A DNA stretch of 64,000 nucleotides, from assembly GCF_020026305.1 (NCBI RefSeq), contig NZ_CP075691.1:6510001-6574000 (forward strand), read 5' to 3'. Positions 35,029-43,779 of the stretch are shown one piece after another (position 1 is the stretch's first letter; every line of letters starts with the position of its first letter). A program made the position numbers and the translations under genes. The notes under the pieces are model-generated. The model was given only the letters and a program-made list of their open reading frames with translations. It did no database searches and was not told where the DNA came from. The DNA comes from Streptomyces sp. 135 (lineage in GTDB: Bacteria > Actinomycetota > Actinomycetes > Streptomycetales > Streptomycetaceae).

Positions 35029-35982
35029 TCAGGCAACGGTGACAGCCGGTGGGCCGATCCGACGGGCCAGTTCGAGGGTGGCCGCGAGAGCCGGCGGGAG
35101 CCAGGTCTGCTGGTTCCAGACCATGCGTACGACGTGGCGTTCACCGGGCACGCCCTCGACCACGCCCACCTCGCCGCTCTCGATCTCCCGGGCCACCGAC
35201 TCCCGTGGCAGGACCGCGATGCACGGGCCGTTCCTGAGGAGTTCGAGCGCACCCTGCACGGACGCTATCGACATGAATTCCGTACGCAGCGAGTAGGCGC
35301 CTTCGACGGCTGCCCGGAATTTTTCGAGAGAGCTGTCGTCGGAATCCACGTGCAGCAGCCGAACAGTGCTGTGCCGGGCCTTTGCCTGCCGCTCGGTGAG
35401 CACATTCTCCGCGTTTCCTTCAGAAGCCTCTTCGAGCATTCCGAGGAGTTCTCGTCCGGCCACCGCCACCACATCTACGGAGCGCAGGTCCTCGATGTGC
35501 AGACCGGCCGGTACATTCGCACCGCGGTTCGGCGGCTCAAGAATGAGCCCCATGTCCAGACGTCCGGTGGATATCTCTTCCGTGATGCGCTGTGAATCCA
35601 TTCCCGCCGGCGCGAGCTCCAGCTTCGGATAGCGGTATCTGCATTCCCAGACGAGCCGGGTCAGCTCCTGGTCGACGGAGAGTGGGGAGGCGCCCACGGA
35701 CACCCGCCCGCTGACCTCGCGGCCGTCGGCCAGCGACGTGGTCAACTCGTCGACCAGGCCGAGCAGCCGCACCGCGTAGCCGTGGAAGGTATCGCCGTCC
35801 GGCGTGGGGCGCACCCCGTGGTAGAGGCGCTGAAAAAGTGAGGTGCCGACCTGTGATTCCAGCGCCCGTATATGGGCCGCCGCGGTCGACTGTGAGTAAC
35901 CAAGATTGCGTCCGGCCCGCGTGATGCTGCCGGTGCGCACCACCTCCAGGAAAGTTCTCACCTGGTACAGCGTAATTTCCAT
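35029..35982 (-). CDS. LysR-family regulator
   Basis: 317 aa. Helix-turn-helix at residues about 17-37 (GSITRAGRNLGYSQSTAAAHI), then the periplasmic-binding-like effector domain. GGAGGGG precedes ATG 35982; an in-frame ATG ten codons upstream lacks a site. It is divergent from the cupin-glutamate mutase operon with a perfect 11-bp palindrome between, so it probably activates that operon. Confidence 0.9.
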   Translation of the reverse strand: MEITLYQVRTFLEVVRTGSITRAGRNLGYSQSTAAAHIRALESQVGTSLFQRLYHGVRPTPDGDTFHGYAVRLLGLVDELTTSLADGREVSGRVSVGASPLSVDQELTRLVWECRYRYPKLELAPAGMDSQRITEEISTGRLDMGLILEPPNRGANVPAGLHIEDLRSVDVVAVAGRELLGMLEEASEGNAENVLTERQAKARHSTVRLLHVDSDDSSLEKFRAAVEGAYSLRTEFMSIASVQGALELLRNGPCIAVLPRESVAREIESGEVGVVEGVPGERHVVRMVWNQQTWLPPALAATLELARRIGPPAVTVA

Positions 35983-36055
35983 GGTCGCCCCTCCGGCCAT
36001 TGATATATCCACCCATTCTGCTGGGCCGCGGATGCCCGCGTCACCGGGTGCCGGA

Positions 36056-36066
36056 TGACTTAGTCA
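36056..36066. promoter_or_regulatory. Perfect palindrome TGACTTAGTCA, likely LysR site
   Basis: Located in the 209-base divergent promoter between LysR (start 74 bases away) and the cupin gene (126 bases away). A near copy lies before the HPP gene. Confidence 0.5.
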
Positions 36067-36191
36067 ACTTCAGGGCGTGCGGTTCTCCCGTTGCCCCCCA
36101 TCGAACACCGGCCCGTTGTGTCACCTTCCGCCCCGGATAGATTTCTTTTCGAGAAGCGATTCCCGTCGTAACCGAAAAGGAAAACCGGAAC

Positions 36192-36599
36192 ATGTCCGAG
36201 ATCGAGTACATCAAGAACGTCTTCCGCAGCGGGTTCGAGCTGACCGACATCGAGTGGACGTCCTGGCAGGAACCCGGGCGGGCCGGCGTCGAGCACCACG
36301 TGCTGTGGGCGCCGGACACCGAGAGCGGTGAGGACTCGGTCGGCCTGCTCCTGCGCTTCCCGCCGACGGCCCACGGCGACTTCCACGAGCACCTCGGGTA
36401 CGAGCTGATGCTCGTCCTCGACGGTCAGCTGGACCACAGTGACGGCGCCTCATACGTCAAGGGCGACCTGGTCGTCGAGGGCCCCGGCACCCAGCACCAG
36501 ATGTCCAGCGCCGCCGGCTGCACCGTCCTCGCCATCCGCACCCGCCCGGCGCAGGCACGGGTGCCGCAGGGCCCGATCCGCGCGGTCGCCTCCGTCTGA
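36192..36599 (+). CDS. Cupin-domain protein
   Basis: 135-aa single cupin: metal-binding first motif HGDFHEHLGYELMLVLDG (His-x-His, Glu) and second motif GTQHQMSS. AAAGGAAAACC precedes the ATG. It is first in an operon with glutamate mutase. It could be a small dioxygenase or isomerase, or a binding protein; the sequence does not decide. Confidence 0.85.
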   Translation: MSEIEYIKNVFRSGFELTDIEWTSWQEPGRAGVEHHVLWAPDTESGEDSVGLLLRFPPTAHGDFHEHLGYELMLVLDGQLDHSDGASYVKGDLVVEGPGTQHQMSSAAGCTVLAIRTRPAQARVPQGPIRAVASV

Positions 36600-36678
36600 G
36601 CGACCGGCTTTCATCAGGCCGGCGCCCAGCCGCCAGGCCACCGTCACCGAACAACGGCTCGTCGAATGAGAGAGGTTC

Positions 36679-37230
36679 ATGCACTCGCCCGCACCGACAG
36701 GCGACGCCCCGCCCGATGTCCGGGACAGCGGCCGGCGCGTCCTGGTCTCCAGCGTCTCCTCCGACTCCCACACGTGGAATCTGGTCTTCCTCCAGCTCAT
36801 GCTGGAAGAGCTGGGACACGAAGTGATCAATCTCGGCTCCTGTGTCCCCGATGAGCTGCTGATCGAGGAGTGCCGTCGTACCGCCCCGGACATGGTGGTG
36901 ATCAGCAGCGTCAACGGGCACGGCCATCTGGACGGCCGCCGGCTCATCGGCCGGCTGCGCGCCGAGCCCGGACTGAGCGGGCTGCCCGTCGTCATCGGCG
37001 GCAAGCTCGGCACCCGCGGCGCGGAGAACCGCGCGTACGGACCGGAGTTGCTCGCCGCGGGCTTCGACGCGGTCTTCGAGGACACCGCGGGCGTCGCCCC
37101 GTTCCGCAGGTATCTCGCGGAGGCCGGCAGGCCGGGGCTCGACCCTGCCCCGCGCCCCACCCCCGCCCCCACCCGCACCCCCGCCCCCACCCGCACCCCC
37201 GCTCTCGTCGCTTCGGGAGAGACCGTATGA
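36679..37230 (+). CDS. glmS: Glutamate (methylaspartate) mutase, B12-binding S subunit
   Basis: 183 aa. Rossmann-like cobalamin domain: the DSHTWN motif supplies His31 as the lower cobalt ligand (final Asn where the canonical motif has Gly), then SSVNGHGHLDG and VVIGGKLG. The C-terminus is a Pro/Thr/Arg repeat (PAPTRTPAPTRTPA) not part of the fold. With the E subunit it isomerises L-glutamate to (2S,3S)-3-methylaspartate. Its stop overlaps the E subunit start (ATGA). Confidence 0.9.
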   Translation: MHSPAPTGDAPPDVRDSGRRVLVSSVSSDSHTWNLVFLQLMLEELGHEVINLGSCVPDELLIEECRRTAPDMVVISSVNGHGHLDGRRLIGRLRAEPGLSGLPVVIGGKLGTRGAENRAYGPELLAAGFDAVFEDTAGVAPFRRYLAEAGRPGLDPAPRPTPAPTRTPAPTRTPALVASGETV

Positions 37231-38600
37231 GGACGAGTACGTTGCTCGCGGCCGGTGCCCCGGCCGCCGTGCGGCTGCGCTCCACCACGCCCTTCGGGAC
37301 GGCGGTGGCCGCCGCCGCGGCGGCCGGCCGGCTCGTGGTCCAGCCCCGCATGGGCTTCCCCGACGTGGCCGGCATGCTCACCGGCCTGCGGGCGGTGACC
37401 GAGGCCGACGCCACCACCGTCGGCACCGTGACGCTCGACAGCTACACCCGGGTCGGCGACCACGCCTCGGCGCGCAAGGCCCTCGACGAGGGGAGCGACC
37501 TCAACGGCTTCCCGATCGTGGCGCACGGCGCCGACGTCACCCGCGACATGATCGCCCGGGTGGGCGGCGGCGCCGACTTCGCCATCCAGGTCCGGCACGG
37601 TTCACCGCTGCCGCTGGGCATCGTGCGGGCCCTGCTGGACGCGGGGCTCGACGCGACCGAGGGCGGCCCGGTCTCGTACTGCCTGCCCTACAGCCGCACC
37701 CCGCTCGCCGAAGCCGTGACCGCCTGGGCGGACAGCTGCGAGCTGCTCGCGGAGCAGGTCGACGGCGCCCACCTGGAGAGCTTCGGCGGCTGCATGCTCG
37801 GCCAGCTGTGCCCACCCGGACTGCTGGTGGCCATCTCCGTGCTGGAAGGGATGTTCTTCAAGCAGCACGGCCTGCGCAGCGTGTCGTTGAGCTACGCCCA
37901 GGGAACCAGCTTCGCCCAGGACGTCGACGCGATCGGGGCCATGCGCCGTCTCGCGGGCGAACTCCTCGGCGACTTGCAGTGGCACGTCGTGCTCTACACC
38001 TACATGGGCGTGTTCCCCCGGACACCGGCCGGAGCGCTGTCCCTGCTGCGGGACAGCGCCGTGCTCGCCGCGGTGACCGGCACCGAGCGGATGATCGTCA
38101 AGACCCCCGCCGAGGCCCACCGCATCCCCACCGTGGCCGACAACATCCAGGCCCTCCAGGAAGCGGCACGCGCGGCGGAGTCGGCCGCTCGGCTGCCGCT
38201 GGACGCCCTGGGCGTCGCCGCCGCGGACCCGGCGGGCGACAACCCGGTGTACACCGAGGCGCGCGCCCTCATCGACGCCGTCCTCAACCTGGACGCGGAC
38301 ATCGGGACGGCCCTCCTCAAGGCCTTCGCCAAGGGCTACTTGGACGTGCCCTACTGCCTGCACACCGACAACGCCCAGCGCTCCCGCAGCTACATAGCCG
38401 GCGACGGCACCCTCCAATGGCAGTCCGTCGGGTCGATGCCGCTCACCACGACCGCCCCGGCCGGAGCGCGTCAACTGCGCGCCGACGCCTTCCTGGACAT
38501 GCTCGGCTTCGTGCAACGGCGGTACGACGACGCCGCGTTGGAGGAACTCCCGACGGCCGGTCCCTCCGCCCTCCTCTCCACCGCCCTCTTGAAGGACTGA
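37227..38600 (+). CDS. glmE: Glutamate (methylaspartate) mutase, catalytic E subunit
   Basis: 457-aa TIM-barrel subunit. Recognisable stretches are LVVQPRMGFPDVAGM, TLDSYTRV, NGFPIVAHG, QVRHGSPLPLGI, EGGPVSYCLPYSRTPL and SLSYAQGTSFAQDV. It provides the substrate arginine cluster and works with coenzyme B12 on the S subunit. A dedicated copy inside a biosynthetic locus marks 3-methylaspartate as a probable precursor. Confidence 0.92.
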   Translation: MRTSTLLAAGAPAAVRLRSTTPFGTAVAAAAAAGRLVVQPRMGFPDVAGMLTGLRAVTEADATTVGTVTLDSYTRVGDHASARKALDEGSDLNGFPIVAHGADVTRDMIARVGGGADFAIQVRHGSPLPLGIVRALLDAGLDATEGGPVSYCLPYSRTPLAEAVTAWADSCELLAEQVDGAHLESFGGCMLGQLCPPGLLVAISVLEGMFFKQHGLRSVSLSYAQGTSFAQDVDAIGAMRRLAGELLGDLQWHVVLYTYMGVFPRTPAGALSLLRDSAVLAAVTGTERMIVKTPAEAHRIPTVADNIQALQEAARAAESAARLPLDALGVAAADPAGDNPVYTEARALIDAVLNLDADIGTALLKAFAKGYLDVPYCLHTDNAQRSRSYIAGDGTLQWQSVGSMPLTTTAPAGARQLRADAFLDMLGFVQRRYDDAALEELPTAGPSALLSTALLKD

Positions 38601-38607
38601 ATCGAAC

Positions 38608-40485
38608 GTGCCCGCAGAAAGCAGCAGACGCCCCACCCTCACCATCGCGGTCATCGGCACCGGCCCGCGCGGCATCTCCGTACTGGAGCGGCTCGCCGTC
38701 CGGCTGGCGGAGGGCGAACTCGCCGACCACACCGTACGTATCCATGTCATCGACGCGACCGAGCCGGGCGCCGGGCGCGTCTGGCGCACCGACCAGGACG
38801 AGTGGTTCACCATGAACACCGTCGTCGGCCAGGTGACGATGTACTCCGGCGTCCCCGACGGGGGCCCGGCCCGGCCCGGCGCGGGACCGTCCCTCGGGCA
38901 GTGGATCGCGCGGCGCGCCGCCACCCACGGCGAACCCGCGCTGGACGCCGACGACTACGCCTCCCGGCGCCGGTACGGCCAGTACCTGCGCTCCGTCTAC
39001 CGGACGATCCTCGACCACCTCCCGACGAACGTCGAAGTGACCGAGACCCGCGGCACGGTCACCTCCGTCGTCGCCGCCTCACGCGGCGGCTACGCCCTCG
39101 AACTCGACTGCCCGCCCTACCTGATCGACGCCGACAAGGTCCTCCTCGCCACCGGACACCCCAGGAACGCCCCGGACCCGCACGAGGCCGAGCTCCTCGA
39201 CTTCGCGGAACGCCACCCCGGCATCACGTACCTGTGCGGCGACTCCGCGGCGGACATGCCGCTCTCCGTGCGGGACATCGCCCCCGGCAGCACCGTCGGC
39301 ATCCGGGGCATGGGCCTGTCGTTCTACGACGTGATGCTCTCCCTCACGGTCGGCCGCGGCGGCACCTTCGAGCAGGCCGGGGACGGCCGGCTCCGGTACG
39401 TGCCCAGCGGCCTCGAACCCAGGATCGTCACCGGCTCGCGCAGCGGCCTGCCGATCCCGGCCCGCGGCAGGAACCAGAAGGAGCCCGACCACACCTTCCG
39501 GCCGCGCTTCCTCACCAAGGAGGCCGTCGCCGCGGCCCGGAAGCGCCGGTACTCGGCCACCGGCAGCGACAGGCTGCGCTTCAACGAGGACGTACTGCCC
39601 CTGCTCCTGAAGGACCTCGACCATGTGTACCGCTCCGCACACCGGGCGTCGGGAGCCACACAACCGCTGCCGCCACTCGACCTGCACGCGCTGGCCCGCC
39701 CCTTCAAGGACGCCCGGTTCGACTCTCCCGCGGCATTCCGCGACCGGCTCGTGGAGGTCATGCGTGAGGACCTGGCGCAGGCCGCCCTGGGCAACGTAGC
39801 GGGCCCGCTCAAGGCGGCGCTCGACGTGCTGCGCGACATCCGCAACGTCGTCAGGGAAGCCGTGGACTTCGGCGGACTCCACCCCGACTCGCACGCGGAG
39901 GAGTTCCAGCGCGACTTCGTGCCGGTCAACGCGCTGCTCTCGGCCGGCCCGCCCATCGAGCGGGTGGAGCAGCTCCTCGCCCTCGTCGAGAGCGGCGTGG
40001 TGGAGGTGGCCGGGCCCGCCACGCGGTTCACGGCGGACGAGGCCACGGGCCGCTTCCGGATCGGCTCGCCCCAGGTGGCAGGGTCCGACCGCGCCGCCGA
40101 GACGCTCATCGACGCCCGTATCCCCACCCCGAACCTGCACCGGGACGTCTCCCCGCTGGCCCGGTCCCTGAGGGCCGAGGGCCTGGTGAGCGAGTTCATC
40201 CACGAGGAACCGGTCTCCGGCCGCACCCGCGCCACCGGCGGCCTGAACGTGACCATGGCACCTTTCCACGTCGTCTCCGCCGACGGGACGGTCCGCTACG
40301 GCCTGTACGCCCTCGGCATCCCGACCGAGCACACCCGCTGGTTCACCCAGGTCGGCAGCGGCAAGCCGGGACTGAACACCCTGTTCCGGCAGGACGCCGA
40401 CGCCATCGCCCTCGACATGCTGCGCGCGGCACGCGACGCGGCCAGGACCGAACCGGCCACGCTCGTCGCGGGGCGTGCGGCATGA
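38608..40485 (+). CDS. FAD/NAD(P)-binding oxygenase, CreE-like family
   Basis: 625 aa. Starts with the dinucleotide fingerprint AVIGTGPRGISVLERL; later VLLATGHPRN, GIRGMGLSFYDVMLSL, and FAD-contacting RGRNQKEPDH. This long FAD-NAD(P) family includes, as I recall, aspartate N-oxygenase CreE of the nitrous acid pathway; most members are uncharacterised. It follows glutamate mutase by 7 bases and overlaps a ligase, so oxidation of the nitrogen of 3-methylaspartate is a testable idea. No nitrosuccinate-lyase-like gene is present. Confidence 0.75.
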   Translation: MPAESSRRPTLTIAVIGTGPRGISVLERLAVRLAEGELADHTVRIHVIDATEPGAGRVWRTDQDEWFTMNTVVGQVTMYSGVPDGGPARPGAGPSLGQWIARRAATHGEPALDADDYASRRRYGQYLRSVYRTILDHLPTNVEVTETRGTVTSVVAASRGGYALELDCPPYLIDADKVLLATGHPRNAPDPHEAELLDFAERHPGITYLCGDSAADMPLSVRDIAPGSTVGIRGMGLSFYDVMLSLTVGRGGTFEQAGDGRLRYVPSGLEPRIVTGSRSGLPIPARGRNQKEPDHTFRPRFLTKEAVAAARKRRYSATGSDRLRFNEDVLPLLLKDLDHVYRSAHRASGATQPLPPLDLHALARPFKDARFDSPAAFRDRLVEVMREDLAQAALGNVAGPLKAALDVLRDIRNVVREAVDFGGLHPDSHAEEFQRDFVPVNALLSAGPPIERVEQLLALVESGVVEVAGPATRFTADEATGRFRIGSPQVAGSDRAAETLIDARIPTPNLHRDVSPLARSLRAEGLVSEFIHEEPVSGRTRATGGLNVTMAPFHVVSADGTVRYGLYALGIPTEHTRWFTQVGSGKPGLNTLFRQDADAIALDMLRAARDAARTEPATLVAGRAA

Positions 40486-42173
40486 GCGTGCACAGCCCCG
40501 AGGGGAGCCGGGCCTTCCGCGCCGCCCGCGATGTCCTGCTCGACCACCACGGTGACCTCACCGGCGCGCGGAACGCCTTCTCCTGGCCCAGCCTCACCCA
40601 CTTCAACTGGGCCTTCGACTGGTTCGACGTCATCGCCGAGGGCAACGCGAAGACGGCCCTGCACCTCGTCGGACCCGGCACGACGGACGACGAGCTCATC
40701 TCCTACGACGAGTTGTCCCTCCGCTCCGACCAAGTAGCCCACTGGCTGGGCCACTTGGGCGTGCGGCGCGGGGACCGGATACTGATCGCCCTCTACAACG
40801 GCCGGGCGCTGTGGGAGACCATGCTGGCGGCGATCAAGCTGGGCGCGGTGGTGGTCCCCACCTACGCCACCGCGACACCGGACGACCTCGCCGACCGGCT
40901 GTCGCGGGCCAAGGTGAAGCACGTCCTCACCGACGCCTCGCTGACCGGCCGCTTCGTCGGCGCGCCGGGCGCCTTGACCCGCATCGCCACGGGCGAGCGG
41001 GTCCCCGGCTGGCTGTCGTACGAGGACTCGTGGACCGCGTCCGGCGAGCGGTTCGTGCCGGAGGTCCTCACCCGCGCCAGTGATCCGCTGTTCCTCTATT
41101 TCACCTCGGGCACCACATCCCGGCCCAAGATGGTGGCGCACACCCACAGCAGCTATCCGGTGGGCCATCTGTCCGGCATGTTCTGGAACGGGCTGCGCCC
41201 CGGCGACACCCACCTGAACATCTCCGCGCCGGGCTGGGCCAAGCACGCCTGGAGCTCCTTCTTCGTGCCGTGGAACGCGGAGGCCAGCGTGGTCGCGCTC
41301 ACCGACCCGCGGGCCGCCGCCGCCGACATCCTCGACGCGCTGCGCACCCGCTCCGTCACCAGCTTCTGTGCCCCGCCCACGATCTGGCGCGGCCTGCTCG
41401 CCGAAGGCCTCGGCACGGTGCCACCGGTGTTGCGGGAGGCCACCTGCGCCGGGGAGCCGCTGGAGGCGTCCCTCGTCGACCGGGTCGCGGGGGCCTGGGA
41501 CGTCCAGGTGCGGGACGGCTACGGCCAGACCGAGACCACCGCGCAGCTCGGCCACATATCCGGGGCCCGCACCACGCCCGGCACGATGGGCAGTGTCCTG
41601 CCGGGATACGACGTGGTGGTCGTCGACCCCGCCTCCGGCCTGCCCACCGCGCCCGGCGCCACCGGCGAGCTCTGCCTGGAGCTGACCAACCGGCCCATGG
41701 GCCTGATGACCGGATACCTCGACGACGAGGAGAAGACCGCGCGGGCGTTCGCGGACGGCCGGTACCACACGGGAGACCTGGTCTCCCTGGGCGTCGACGG
41801 GGCGCTGCGCTACGCGGGCCGGGACGACGACATGTTCAAGTCGTTCGACCACCGCATCTCCCCGCTGGAGCTGGAGCGCGTGCTGCTGCGGCACCCCGCG
41901 GTGGCGCAGGCCGCCGTGGTCCCGGTGCCGGACCCCGTGGGCCTGTGGGTGCCGAAGGCCTTCGTGGTCCTCGCCCCCGACTGGCTCGACCGGGACGGGG
42001 CGGCTGGGGCGCTGCTCGACTTCGCGGCCACCGAACTGCCACCGGAGCAGGCCGTCAGGGTCGTCGAGATCGCCGCACGGCTGCCGATGACGGTGTCGGG
42101 CAAGGTGCGGCGTGCCGCGCTGCGCGCGTCCGGGACGCTCGGCGGACCAGAGGTCCGCGCCGAGTTCGTCTGA
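40482..42173 (+). CDS. Acyl-CoA synthetase (medium-chain/acetate type)
   Basis: 563-aa ANL ligase: FNWAFDWFDV opening typical of the ACSM/acetate group, FTSGTTSRPKM P-loop, DGYGQTET, TGDLVSL, and VSGKVRR with the catalytic lysine. Overlaps the oxygenase gene (ATGA) and is followed by two strong hairpins, so it ends the operon. It could activate an acid built by this operon or an aromatic acid from the aminodeoxychorismate branch; some relatives (CreM) instead use nitrite to diazotise amines. Confidence 0.86.
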   Translation: MSVHSPEGSRAFRAARDVLLDHHGDLTGARNAFSWPSLTHFNWAFDWFDVIAEGNAKTALHLVGPGTTDDELISYDELSLRSDQVAHWLGHLGVRRGDRILIALYNGRALWETMLAAIKLGAVVVPTYATATPDDLADRLSRAKVKHVLTDASLTGRFVGAPGALTRIATGERVPGWLSYEDSWTASGERFVPEVLTRASDPLFLYFTSGTTSRPKMVAHTHSSYPVGHLSGMFWNGLRPGDTHLNISAPGWAKHAWSSFFVPWNAEASVVALTDPRAAAADILDALRTRSVTSFCAPPTIWRGLLAEGLGTVPPVLREATCAGEPLEASLVDRVAGAWDVQVRDGYGQTETTAQLGHISGARTTPGTMGSVLPGYDVVVVDPASGLPTAPGATGELCLELTNRPMGLMTGYLDDEEKTARAFADGRYHTGDLVSLGVDGALRYAGRDDDMFKSFDHRISPLELERVLLRHPAVAQAAVVPVPDPVGLWVPKAFVVLAPDWLDRDGAAGALLDFAATELPPEQAVRVVEIAARLPMTVSGKVRRAALRASGTLGGPEVRAEFV

Positions 42174-42188
42174 CGCCCGCCGCCCAGG

Positions 42189-42219
42189 GGGCCCGGCCGC
42201 GATGTCCGCGGCCGGGCCC
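42189..42219 (+). terminator. Terminator hairpin 1
   Basis: 13-bp perfect stem GGGCCCGGCCGCG/CGCGGCCGGGCCC with a 5-base loop, 15 bases after the acyl-CoA synthetase stop. Confidence 0.8.
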
Positions 42220-42223
42220 TGAC

Positions 42224-42253
42224 GTGGGCCGCCCCTCATGGTGGGCGGCCCAC
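42224..42253 (+). terminator. Terminator hairpin 2
   Basis: 11-bp perfect stem GTGGGCCGCCC/GGGCGGCCCAC with an 8-base loop, in tandem with hairpin 1. Together they insulate the IS701-like gene downstream. Confidence 0.7.
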
Positions 42254-42426
42254 ACCCCGATCCCCGTACGGCATCCGATTCGCCCCCCCCCGGCGGCGGG
42301 CCCTTCGGTGCGGCAGCCACCGGTCACCGCCCCAACGGGGTGCCGGTGCCACATCGTCCGCGCGTCGTCCAGCGGCCACTGTGGTGCTCAGCCCGATGCC
42401 GTACACCGAGCCAGAAGGGGGATCTC

Positions 42427-43779
42427 GTGGTTTCCACCGCACTCACGAGGCAGACAGAAGGTCATGGGGGGAGGGAGCCCTCTTCGGCCTCGCAACTGAC
42501 GGGGTACGTGCTGCCGCACTCCCTGCACCGCAGGGACCAGCTCAGCAAGGGTGAGCAGTACGTGGGCGGGCTGCTCGCGGCACAGGGGCGCAAGTCCATG
42601 CGCAACATCGCCGCCCTGCTCGGCGGCGGCGCCGCGGAACAGAGCATGCACCACTTCATCAGCGCCTCGACCTGGGACTGGCGGCCCGCGAGGGAGGCGC
42701 TCGCCCACTATCTCCAGCGGAGCGCGCCGCCGAGCGCCTGGGTGGTCCGGCCGCACGTCATCCCCAAGGTGGGGCAGTGGTCGGTGGGCGTCGACCCCCG
42801 GAGCGACAGACGGGCCGGCGAGCCCTCCAGCGGCCAGTACGCCTACGGCCTGTGGTCGGCGTCGGACGAGCTGAGCGTCCCGGTGAACTGGCGCCTCTTC
42901 CTGTCGGACCGGTGGACCGGTGACCAGGCCCGCAGACGCCGGGCGGGCATCCCCACGGAAGTCATCGGCACGACCCCCGAGGAGTGCGCCACCGCGACCG
43001 CCCTCGAACCCCTGCGGAGCTGGCGGTTGCCCGCCCGGCCCGTGGTTTTCGACGTACCGGGGGCCGACGTGCGCCGCCTGGCCGCCGGGTTCGACGCGAT
43101 CTCCGTGCCGCTGATCGCCAGGGTCGGCTCGCTGACCGCCTGCGAGGTGGCCGCGCCGGCGATGCCCGGCTTCGGATCGGGCCCGCTGACCGCCCGCCGC
43201 ATCCTGGAGTCGGTCAAGGGCCTGCGGCGGGCGGTGGAGTGGGTCGACCACGCCTCGGGCCGGCGGCACACCTCGCTGGCCATGGCGATCCCGGTGGCCC
43301 TGCCCCGCCCCGAGCGCGGGACGGCGCGCGCGGGACTCGAAGGCCGGCGGTCGCTGCTCCTCGTCGGCGAGTGGGAGGATCCCCTGCTGCCGCCGACCCG
43401 CGTCTGGCTCACCGACCTGACCCGGACCCCGGTCCCCGAACTGCTGCGCCTGACGAAGCTGAGCGGCTGGACCGCGCACGGCGTGGACAACGTCGGCGCA
43501 CGGGTCGGCCTGCGGGACTTCGAAGGCCGGTCCTTCGGCGGCTGGCACCGCCACATGACGCTCGCCTCCGTCGCGCACGCCGTCGCCGCCCTGTCGGAGG
43601 CGCCCCCCGCCAGGGCCCGGACCCGCGCCTCCGTCGTCCTGGGACGGCGGGTCAGCGCCGCGCCGTCAGGCCGCCGCCCCGCGCGCGTACCGTGTGCCGG
43701 ATCCGGTTCAGCCGGAGCGCGATCTGCACCTCGAGACGCTGCGTCGAGTCCTGCCAGCGTTCACCGAGCAGTTCGGTGA
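42427..43779 (+). CDS. IS701-like transposase derivative, catalytically dead
   Basis: 450 aa. The overall IS701 DDE layout is kept: N-terminal helices (ISASTWDWRPAREAL), VNWRLFLSDRWTGD, and the C-terminal DFEGRSFGGWHRHMTLASVAHAV. The first catalytic site, normally VDDTSFPKKG, reads VVRPHVIPKVG, and the third, normally WRIExxY, reads WTAHGVDN. So the acid residues are gone. GTG 42427 has a good AAGGGGG site. There are no visible terminal inverted repeats. Probably a domesticated DNA-binding or regulatory protein. Its 3' end overlaps the convergent PucR gene by 128 bases. Confidence 0.8.
   Translation: MVSTALTRQTEGHGGREPSSASQLTGYVLPHSLHRRDQLSKGEQYVGGLLAAQGRKSMRNIAALLGGGAAEQSMHHFISASTWDWRPAREALAHYLQRSAPPSAWVVRPHVIPKVGQWSVGVDPRSDRRAGEPSSGQYAYGLWSASDELSVPVNWRLFLSDRWTGDQARRRRAGIPTEVIGTTPEECATATALEPLRSWRLPARPVVFDVPGADVRRLAAGFDAISVPLIARVGSLTACEVAAPAMPGFGSGPLTARRILESVKGLRRAVEWVDHASGRRHTSLAMAIPVALPRPERGTARAGLEGRRSLLLVGEWEDPLLPPTRVWLTDLTRTPVPELLRLTKLSGWTAHGVDNVGARVGLRDFEGRSFGGWHRHMTLASVAHAVAALSEAPPARARTRASVVLGRRVSAAPSGRRPARVPCAGSGSAGARSAPRDAASSPASVHRAVR

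Noticed and set aside
37140..37205. Pro/Thr/Arg repeat at the end of GlmS as a functional domain
   Set aside because: It is encoded by a C-rich simple repeat after the complete cobalamin fold; most likely a slippage-derived linker.
36679..37230. DSHTWN as a defective cobalamin motif
   Set aside because: The His ligand is present and, as far as I recall, this variant is usual in glutamate mutase subunits from actinomycete clusters, so it does not suggest loss of function.
40296..42320. 674-codon minus-strand frame opposite the acyl-CoA synthetase
   Set aside because: No domain or ribosome site; the plus-strand ligase has all family motifs.
42427..43779. Active IS701 insertion sequence
   Set aside because: Two of three catalytic acidic residues are replaced and no terminal inverted repeats or target duplication were seen.
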